64,000 nucleotides of DNA from the NCBI GenBank assembly GCA_000711775.1, contig ARYC01002081.1, positions 16,157 through 80,156 of the forward strand, in the 5' to 3' direction. How positions within the stretch are numbered: position 1 is the first letter of the stretch; each line of letters begins with the position of its first letter. The position numbers and the translations under genes were made by a program. Shown piece by piece: positions 22,047 to 32,002 of the stretch. The stretch is from Oxytricha trifallax. Its lineage: Eukaryota > Ciliophora > Spirotrichea > Sporadotrichida > Oxytrichidae. The notes below the pieces were generated by a model. That model did no database searches. It saw only the letters and a program-made list of their open reading frames with translations, and was not told where the DNA came from.

Positions 22047-24897
22047 ATGTGCGATCACTGGCTAGTCCAGAAAAATAAATTAGTCAAATAAATGGAGAAC
22101 TGAGTCCTCGAGGGAGTTGATAAAATAGAGGATATCTAGCGACAGTTTTACATTGGCTCTATGACCTATATGAAAAAGAATTTGTAAGTATTGAATATCA
22201 AAGCTTTATTTCAATTTTTTTCATTTCATATTGAAAACAATGTTTTTCAATGAATATACAGTAAAAGAAGTCAACTTATATAATTAAAATATTTTAATTT
22301 AAGCTAAAGTAAAAATAACAACGTTTAGTGGCTGAAGCACAGCAAAGTGAAGTGACAACAAAACTCTTTCAGGCTTTTGACACCCTTGAATTAACAGATG
22401 ACCTTAAATAAAACATTACCCGATTAGTGTAACGCAGATTGGATGATCTCAAGAAATCACACTTAAATGTGAATAGGTGGAAACTTAATTACAATATATT
22501 CGAAAATTTAGTTGATAGGAGGGCGGAGAACAATTGAGATTTGTGCAAATCGTTCTTTTTGAAGTATTTAAGTCCACATATGAGGGAGATAGTGTGGAGA
22601 GGAATACTTTAGGATCGAATTGTAGTTAGGGAATATGAATTCAACGTTAAGAAAGAGAAAACTTATACTGAGTGTTAAAATAAAATTTGTTTTATATAAA
22701 AGTGAAATTTTGGATTTCACTTCCATATTACTTATTAATATTTTTCTTTTACTGTCAGTAGAGATGATTTGTTCCATTTGCAAAGCTGTCAGTCTGTTCT
22801 TGTAAGTTTAAAAAATTCAATTAATATTGATAAATTAGAGAATGAATTTTTATCTTTTGAGAGATGAAAGTTATGAGCAGCTTATGGTCTTCAAGAGTAT
22901 TATGATTTATATCTAAGCCTTATTGATATTAAATATATACTCATCATCCAATTTACGAAAATAAATATTTATTGGGAAATATCATAATAATTTTAAGCAC
23001 TTATCAGAAAAAACTGTGCTTCCAGAGGCTTATTTCTACATTATGATGCCAATTTAATGTGTATTTAGAAATTTCCATACTTAGATCAGAGAGAAGTACC
23101 TCGTCTCATTTTTCTTGACTTTTATAGATTCTGTTTATAATAAGGTAGTGCCCAAGATTTATGATAGAGATGAGTGAGAGTATGAGAAAATGATTAGAAA
23201 TATGAGTGAAGGAATAGTAGCCATCACTCAATCAATCGATTAAGAGAAAATATTGTAAATATTTATCATATTTTTGCTTATGTTTAATTATTAATAGATG
23301 GGAAAGAGACTGAAAGACTTACAAGAATTCGAAGACGATGACATTCACACATATTACATGGATTTAATGCTGAATGTAAGGAGAGGGGAGATCACTCACA
23401 TACCAAATGCAGATTTGACACTGACTAAGCAACAGGTCATCTTTGGTGAATTGGCTAGCAGGTCAAACACACCCCCCCCCTAATGCACTCTTTTCTTTTT
23501 GTAATATTGTAGAGTTCTTGATGCTGAGCAAGATTGTCTGAAGAACCTTTTGATTGCGAGCGATAGTTTTTGAGCTATGATCAAAATTAAATTCATATTT
23601 ATACATAAAAACATCATAAAATTTGTAAAATTTTTTAATATTTTTAAATATATATATTATTTAAAATCATTATTTGGATGTTTTAGTCATATTCTGAGCA
23701 AAAATATAATTTTGTAAAGAATCTATTATAGTTTATTTTAAAATAATTTGAGCATTTATTATGCATTTCTTTCCAAAATATCACTTGCAAAATTATATTT
23801 TTGCTCAAAATATGACTAAAACATTCAAATAATGATTTTAAATAATATATATTTATTTTAAAAAATATTAAAAATTTTTGACAACTTTTATGATGTTTTT
23901 ATGTATAAATATGAATTGAATTTTGATCATAGCTCGAAAACTATCGCTCGCAATCAAAAGGCGTTTTCGACAATCTTGCACAGCGTAAAAAACTCTACAA
24001 GACTACAAAATGAAAACAGTACATTAGGGGGGTGTGTGACCTGCTCGTCGGTGAATTATTTAGAACTTTTGTTGACAGAGTGAGCTGTGGATTTGTAACA
24101 GTGAAGACAACTATGGTACTATGGGATACATTGCTAATCAAGCAAGCTAAAGATTCAAGTTTATATAAATTAATTGCAAACTTATTTTCGAATATAAAAA
24201 ACAGAAATATATAGATACATCAGATGTACTATCAGCATTTGCACTGATTCTAATACACTATAAAACTGATGTGATGAGATATAGAAATGTACTTTAACTT
24301 GTCTCAATTTTTAAAGAGAAAGCCCCTCTAATTCATGAATATGACCTCTTTGTTTTGCTTTTCAACCATTACAAGGAAAAAGATTTCAGATTATATAAAA
24401 TTATTAGTTAAATGGTCCATATTGGTACATTATATAATAAGACCTCGGAGAATATTTTGATCCACCTGATGTAGGAGTGAATAGAACAAACTTTCCACAT
24501 ATTCAAGATGTAATTGCTAGCTAGCTGAAAAAGAGATTAGAGAAAGAAGATAAATCTATGAGATAAAGAAATACAAGTGGAGCTGATATTTTTGGATAAC
24601 CTCTGCCGCCTGGCACTCATCAGGGAGTAATTAAATTTATCATTCTTTTATCCTTTACTTTTATTTGTAGAAAATTTTATCATTTTACAAGTTTATTCTT
24701 AATTTGCTTCATATTTGTACGATGATGTTATGAGAGCTTCATAGTACTCTGGCATGATGAGTAATTACTCCGGAAAGAGACCAGGAAGGATGGCCCACAT
24801 GATTGAAGACGACGAGACAATAAAACAGCTGGCTTGTAGGCTAGTAGGAAAAGTAAATTTAAATGATGTCCAGAGAGACGTGCTCAGAGACTATTGA
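22047..24897 (+). CDS. TBC/RabGAP-like protein, exon split by a mobile element
   Basis: ATG 22047 (MCDHWLVQKNKLVKQMEN), introns near 22185-22260, 22675-22770 and 22803-22840. Core pieces are FLKYLSPHMREIVWRGILQD, SEKTVLPEAYFYIMMPIQCV, TKQQVIFGELFRTFVDRVSC (after removing the element 23453-24049), TMVLWDTLLIKQAKDSSLY and DVLSAFALILIHYKTDVMRY. Order and residues resemble TBC domains that activate Rab GTP hydrolysis, but Arg/Gln finger residues cannot be placed surely. The C-terminus is helical (KQLACRLVGKVNLNDVQRDV) with TGA 24895. In-frame TGAs lie after QMEN, AENN and DRDE, each at a natural Trp place. Confidence 0.65.
23453..24049. mobile_element. element B1 (8-bp duplication) inside an exon
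   Basis: The element is palindromic: left end GGCTAGCAGGTCAAACACAC plus a C run, right end its imperfect complement (GGTGTGTGACCTGCTCGTC). Arms cover nearly the whole 597 bp. The flanking 8-bp repeat GGTGAATT is at 23445-23452 and 24050-24057. There is no transposase gene. The second member lies at 30240. Confidence 0.85.
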
Positions 24898-25077
24898 GTG
24901 ATATTTTAACTATAATTTCTTCATGAGTTTAAGTTACTGACTGTGGTTCCTCAGCTAATTGGAATTAATATAACTATTTAATTGCAATTATTCTTTTCTT
25001 TTTTAATTTATTTAATAATCAGTCTGTATATTCATTTACATAATTTAAAAAGGCAATAAAAACAATTTTAAATTATC
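24898..25077. other. short intergenic spacer
   Basis: AT-rich spacer between two plus-strand genes; nothing else seen. Confidence 0.4.
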
Positions 25078-27712
25078 ATGAATGTCATAAGATCTGCCTC
25101 AAGATTAAATTTATCTAAGTAACTGATAAATCTGCCTCTTGATAACTTGAATGAAAATTAGGAGTGTTTAGAAGAAAATAATCCACTATTTTTTTAAGTA
25201 TAAAAAGCTAGTATATTATTGAGTTTGTAAAAACATTAAGATTAAATTATTGTTGTTCTCATTATATATTTTGATTCGATTTAATATATATATATTCATT
25301 ATATATATATAAGATATCTCTACCAATCCTACTGAACTAAAAATAACTCAAAATTCTTCACATTAAAGCGAAGTAGTCCTTAAACTAGAGAAGATGATCG
25401 AGGGTCTCAATAAATTCATAAATGATTTCCAGGCGCAGAGGGAGCTTTAATATTTTGGTTTAAGAAAGACTGGTAGACTCATGATGTTAATTTGTTACAG
25501 GGATAGATTAAAGTATAACTCAGGGACAAGAGAAGAGGTGGGATGTCAAAGAAATCACATAAAACTTCTTAATTTAAAGCAAGTAGAATAATCAACAAAA
25601 ATAATTTAAATTAAAATTTAAGAAGAGAAGCAATTTTATGCATATTATCGGAATAAGCAATTTAGGACATCATAATTGATATTTTTTCAATAGTGTTGAA
25701 TTCAACTATTTATTATTGAGATTTTTTTATCCATCTATGTTAATTAATAATTATTAAAGATACTAAGAGGGTCTTACTCCTAGTCTTAGAAAATCCCCTC
25801 AAACTCGGGGCTTAAACATCAGCAGATAGAGTAATTCTAAAATAGGGAACTTTAGAATAGACTCCACCACTATTTTGTAAAATCTAAGAGAATTCATGGA
25901 CAGTAATGAATATAGCTTGCAGTTTTCAGCGAGAAAATCTACACTACTCCCTAAATATACCAAAAGTAAATCTAGACTGTCAGTCAACGCTATTCATTAG
26001 ACTAACCAGGAAAATCATTCATCCTAGCATTAAAGTCCAAGTAAGAGCAAATTAGAGTACTTATCACCAAATACTAACTTATCTGGCAAAAAGTTCAACT
26101 TAGGAAGAGTTGAAGAGGAAATACATGAGGAAATAAAATCATACGATTTGCAGGACAATAAATAATTAAATACCACTTTTAACGATGATAATTATTAGAC
26201 TCAAACAATTGTACCAACTAAGAATATTTCACTACAAGATGATTACTTTGAGTAACTTCAAAGAAATAAAAAGAAGCTTCAAGTTAAGCCCAGATTCACG
26301 AAATATACCCCAAATATAGAAATATTGAAGCAATCCCATTTACCCATCCTAAAGAAAACAAAGCAGGAAAATGATTTAAACATCTTAGATTAATCTCCTA
26401 TAAAATTATGAAAAGATACAACATTAAATGACAACATAGAAATCAGTCATGTGCTTTAAGATCTAAACTCTAAGAATAAATCTTAAACACTCTCAATAAA
26501 GGCTCTTACGAACAGTTTTGGAATTAATAAACTATCAAGAGTATTGATACAAAAGCTGATTAAGTAATTTAGTCAATGAGAGAATCACAACGCAAGGCAT
26601 AAATATCTGAAACAATGAGAGAAACAAAGAAAAAGTATCAAAGTTTTATTGATACCAAGAAGTATCTCAATTAAAGCCCTATACTCTAATGGAAAACAAT
26701 CTCAAACAATCAAACTGCTATAAATACCAAGCAGACTTTTAACACTTCAACTCAATAGACTCCCCTAAACCCAAACGAACCGAATAAAACTACAGCTCTT
26801 ACAACCTCTAAAACCAACACTAATGCTTAAAAGACCCCTAGACTTTAGAAACACTTAACAAAAGTCAAATCGTAAAAGGTTATTATATCTTCAGGGAGCC
26901 CAATCAGAGATTTTTAACATCTTAATTATCTCATAAACAAACGCACCTCTATGTTTAACACAAAATAAGAAATTATAAAGAAATATGCTGTGAATGAGAA
27001 CGATTTGCCCTTTGCCAAATTTTCTAAGAAACAAGAAAAAATTAATTAGATAAAGGAGTAATATAGGTCTAAGTAACGAAGTCCGAATCTTAACTAAAAT
27101 TTGAAAGTTGAAGATGGTTTACAAAAAGAACACTAAGATGATCAAATCATCTATTAATGTTTATATAAGAATTTTTAATAGATCAATAAATGTAGCAAAT
27201 ATTTAGGATTTAAAACCATCACAGTCAACCTATCCTAGCTACCCTAAGATTTACTCTAAAAGGTTTAGGAGAAGCCAATGAAATCGATAAGACTGAGGAA
27301 CACTAAAGAAATAGCAAATACATATGGAATCCTTGATAAAGTAAAATTCAATATCGGTAATCCCAACAGTAATAGCAATAACTTGCATGGCATAAGCAAT
27401 TTAGGTGGAACTACTTTTAGTAGTAGCAGTGCTAATAGTGATAGATAGAGCATAAATAGATAGCAAGCTATAAAAAAATTGGGTTTAAGTATATCTGTAG
27501 AATATATTTATAGAATAAGTTTATTATTTTTAGTAATTTCTATTAATCAATTTGTCCTCATAAAGATAGCGAATATTAGCATTTCATACTCCATATTTTA
27601 AAATAGAATAGATACGAAATAATAAAGTGATATTAACAATATTATTAAATCATCTGAAAGTATCAAGGTAATCAAAGACTGGATTGACATGCCACTATTC
27701 TGTATTAATTGA
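25078..27712 (+). CDS. Gln/Asn/Ser/Lys-rich protein of unknown family
   Basis: ATG 25078 starts MNVIRSASRLNLSKQLINLP. Short introns lie about 25195-25305 and 25482-25500, then the frame is open for long stretches (KMIEGLNKFINDFQAQREL, GRVEEEIHEEIKSYDLQDN, TMRETKKKYQSFIDTKKYL, RLRNTKEIANTYGILDKVKF, SNLGGTTFSSSSANSDR). Many Gln codons are TAA/TAG, which marks it as a ciliate gene. There is one in-frame TGA (about 26407) and one slip near 26575. The formal stop TGA 27710 lies beyond the stop of the hydrolase gene on the other strand, so the true end may be earlier, near 27480, where coding character fades. No known domain was seen. Confidence 0.6.
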
Positions 27713-28871
27713 ATTTTCAAAATATCCTAGATGACCGCCATTCTCTGCTACTCCAAGTAAAAGATAGGGGTTTTTCTAACATGCTTCATAATCTTTTGAT
27801 TTTTCACCACCTAGTCAGGGACCGTCTTTAGACATCATTTGTATTAGATTAAAAGGGATAACACTGTTTATCTAAGAGGAATTAAACTTAATATAATCAT
27901 AATAAAAGTGGGCGTTTTAATCATATGCAGCTTATGAATACAGCTAGCTCTATTGGTAATCTTTACAGCTCGAATAACCAAAGACTTTGGCAGTGACTTT
28001 ATCCAAATCAACTGATGACTTGACATTGTCAATTTCTTTATCAAGATCAATTTAATATTCATCCCAGTATCTCTACTTTAAACCTGGCTAAAAATACCTG
28101 AATTTCATCTTTAAATTGGCTGCAATAGCTTTATCATAGAGGCCATAGAGTTAATGCTGAATATTATCACTGAAAATCCAGATTTTAATTGGAGGTTAGC
28201 TACATACAGCTGCAGTCATAGGGCATTTCGAACTGTCTTCCCCTAAATAATTTACAACAATGTTTTCTCCCATAGAACTACCAATGACAAATATTTGTTT
28301 TTGTCTTGATCTAAGATACTCTTTGGAAAAATGTTTATGTGAATGCATGCCACTATAGTTTGATCCGATGTGCTCTATGGCTTCCCGTAAATCGTCTTAA
28401 CTCGATGTACAATAAAGTTTAGGGTTCTGTATAATAAGATTTATAAAAGATTCTTGAAATCATTACAATTTAAACTTACTGTTAAACTGAGACTATAAGA
28501 ACCTCTATATTTAATAACTACAGGCTCATATTCTCTCAATTTAGCTTCAATAAGTAAATTAGTAACAAAAATATGATCATTATCACTAGTAAGACCTGAT
28601 ACAATTGCAACAATTGGTTTTGATGATAGACTTTCTGGGTCGTGCTTATTATCAACCCAATCCAATCGTATAATTCATTTTTAAATAAAATTTGCATAAT
28701 CTCATAATGTTGAATAGAAATTATTATGTCAATAATAAAATATGGAGTAAATGCTATTGTTCCTTCATCTTTGAATTTAAATAATTCTCTCTCAAATTTG
28801 ATTTGAGCTTTCTATTTTAGCCACATGCCATAAAATGGGGTTAAAATTGTCTAAAAATGCCCATTTGGCAT
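27650..28871 (-). CDS. alpha/beta-hydrolase, ABHD1/3 (YheT)-like
   Basis: From Met 28871 the frame reads MPNGHFQTILTPFYG, KFERELFKFKDEGTIA, then after an 86-bp eliminated-type gap LDWVDNK, IVAIVSGLTSDNDHIF and YEPVVIKYRGSYS. A GTAAGT..ACAG intron (about 28432-28492) leads to YCTSSQDDLREAIEHIGSN, QIFVIGSSMGENIVVNYLGE (nucleophile elbow G-S-S-M-G with Ser) and finally LLLGVAENGGHLGYFEN, holding the catalytic His. The family hydrolyses lipid esters and is often membrane-linked. TGA 27652-27650 ends it after NPVFDYLDTFR. One TGA stands in frame after SKDGP, where the acidic catalytic residue region lies. The start could be further upstream. Confidence 0.82.
28664..28752 (-). other. probable internal eliminated sequence (IES) in the hydrolase gene
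   Basis: The gap between GTIA and LDWVDNK has no GT..AG borders. Instead both edges carry ATT (minus strand), the kind of short direct repeat (pointer) left at one copy when an IES is removed. It is about 86 bp and AT-rich. Confidence 0.55.
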
Positions 28872-29428
28872 GAGCTAACTAATATATAAAACTTAGTCTT
28901 TTTTATTAATAAAAAATGCTTTAATTAAATAATTAGCCACAAATTTCTACATATATTCATTTTTATGCAAAAATTTACATATTAATTTAATTGTTATAAT
29001 TGTACCGCTCTCTTGATAATTTATATTTTACATTTTAATTCTCCCTTTATTTCTAATATATTATAATATTCTTAATTTTTTCATAATAGCAGATTAAGGA
29101 TGATGGTAGAGTTACAAATTATGATGTTATCGCATCCTTTTATATACAAAGGGAGATAAAACAATGATGCTGAAGAGCAAAAACTTGTTTTATCCTAATA
29201 TTGAAGACGATTAATTCATTTTATAATTCTATGAGTCTATTATTATTTTATTGAATTCATGGTTAATAAAATAAATGATTGGTTAAATTTTTATTAATAT
29301 TTATCTTCCAATAATTCATCTATAAATTGTTCATTTCTCTAAAATTTTTTAAAAATTTATGATAATTTAATTATTGAGTAAATTATTACTAGAGTATAAG
29401 TAAAATCAATTAATAGAAGACATTATAA
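28872..29428. other. AT-rich spacer with a short possible exon
   Basis: Mostly non-coding. A short frame at 29164 (MMLKSKNLFYPNIEDDQ) could be a 5' exon of the following membrane gene but is not supported further. Confidence 0.35.
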
Positions 29429-31961
29429 ATGACAGAATTCACTAACAAAAGTAAATTTAATAATTTTTTAAAAAATAAGGTTAAGGAGTCTAAAAATGAG
29501 AAATAATAAAAATGATAATAAAATTTGAATACAAACTTGTAAAAGTCAAAAGTAAACTGGGATGAAGATATTGCTGACAAAAAATATGAAATCCAATGTA
29601 AATTGTAAAACTAGCAAGAAATTTTTCAATTATCAAGCCATACATAAGACGATATCTAAGCAGATATATACTTAGATAAAAATTCACGGAAAAGGAAATT
29701 ATATAAGGACCGTGCGATAAATTTAGAATCTTCAAGATCCTCCTTGATTATTAAGCGATAACTAAGTATATTGAGAAAATAATTAATGTAAAACTTCTGA
29801 TAATATTGATGTAGGGTTCATCTATGTTTAAACATTATTTTTAATTCATAAAAGCAAATGAAAAATTAAGCGCAAAATCCGATCCAAATATATGGAAAAA
29901 TTTAAAACACATTGCTAAATAATTAAAAGAAGATCCATTTAACAAAGATGACTATTTAAATAAGACAGATGTGTGACTTATAAATGTAGGAGATTTAATA
30001 GGTTTTTTATATGTCTTTTCTTATTCTTTTTTGTCACTGGGCCTCTTACTGGTGTTATACTATTGCCATTTTAGAGTCAGAGGTTTCTGACTAATATGGG
30101 TTTTATGGGACTTTAAGGTTCATTTATGTTTCAATAAATATATCATAAAAAACATTAAATTAACCAAAAAATAAACGTATCTTATAAATATTACTAGGAA
30201 TTAAAATGGTAAAGGAAAATAAATAAATAAATAATTTTCGGCTATGGGGTCAAACACATCCCCCCTAATGTATACTTTTCTTTTTGTAGTCTGAAAGAGT
30301 TTTTGACTCTTAGTAATAGTAGATGATGATCTACTAGTTTGCGATCAATAGTTTTCGAGATATGCCTCCATATAAGTTCAGATTTATATATAAAAATTAT
30401 TATAAATTTTGCAAAAAATTCAAATTTTCAACAAAATTTTAGTTCACTAAAGTTATTTTATTTTAGCATTTACTCACTTCATTGACAAATATATCAAATT
30501 TATTTTAATTTTTAATTAATATTAAAATTTTAATTTATTGTAGTTATGAACTTTACTATATAATATTAATTAAAAATTAAAATAAACTTGATAAATTTTT
30601 CAATGAAGTGAATAAATGCTAAAATCAAATAATTTTAGTGAAATAAAATTTTGTAGAAAATTCGAAATTTTTAGCAAAATTTATAATTTTATATATAAAA
30701 CGTGACTTTGGTGAGGACATAGCTCGAAAACCATTGATCACACACTAGAAGTACATTAGCTACTATTACTCAGCGTCAAAATCTCTTTCAGACTACAAAA
30801 AGAAAAATATACATTATGGGGGTGATGTGTTTGACCACTTAGCCTAATTTTCTAATTAAAAATGGATGCATTTCAATTTAAATTGTACAAATTATTTTAA
30901 AATAAGCTATTTCAACAGTTAATCAAACAATTTAAACTTAAATATAATATTGGATCTCTTTATTTAAATAGCTGGACATTGAGATACTTATAGGAAAAAA
31001 TATAATTTCAAAGAAATAGTGAGTTGATTAGAATATACAAATATACTCCTAAAAATGAAAAAAAATGATACTGAATTAATTTACTATCATTATATCTCCT
31101 GAATAATATCCACTCTTGCCTTACTAATATTTTCACTGCCTATTACTGATGTCTGGAATAATTTACTACTATAATACTTAGACTTTATTGAAGTGCATAC
31201 GGCTTGTTTAGCTACTTATTTAAGATGTGTATTTGTAGCAATTAGATACACTACAAAGATTGATTCAAAAATGCTCGGTAAGGGAAAGCACATATAATTT
31301 ACCAAATAAATTTAAACATTTATAATTTGATTAAAAACACTTAAATATTGTATTTTATTAGAAAAGAAAGTAACAGAGATTTCTAGGGCTTGAATGATGA
31401 AAAATGTAAATCCTGATTTAATAGATTAAGATATAAAGAATAGCATAATCAGAAATGAAGTGAAAAATACTTTCTTTATATTTAGGTAACTTAGTGTATA
31501 AAATGAAGAATGAAAAGAGAGATTTTCAAAGTATCATTACTATTAAATTCATATAAATATAATGCTTAAGCAAGTACTATTTATGAATTAATTAATACAA
31601 AAGCTATTTTTAAACATTAGATTTACTTTCCATTAAAATTATTTTAGATTTTTTAGACCATGGTAAGCTACAACAGCCAAGTATAGAATAAACTGACTTT
31701 AAGAACAGCTTCTTCTAAGAATTCAGTGAAAATTATTCCAAATAAAAAAAAACAGATTGATTAATTCGAATTCGATACTGCAGAATATTTTCGAAGTAAA
31801 CCAACCAGAGAAGATCAATCCGTAAAAATATGATAAAAATCTGAAATATATAAAACTTTTAGAAATAAAGAAATATAAGAATAACTAGATATTGTAAACC
31901 TTATAATTTTAAATAAAAATTTTATTTGATTAGTTTTTAATTATTATAAAAATATATATTA

Positions 31962-32002
<41 letters not shown>

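Noticed and set aside
22850-22900. Double TGA in FER.KL.AAYG as evidence for sense UGA
   Set aside because: After placing the intron before it, the true frame is a different one (YLLRDESYEQLM) without these TGAs.
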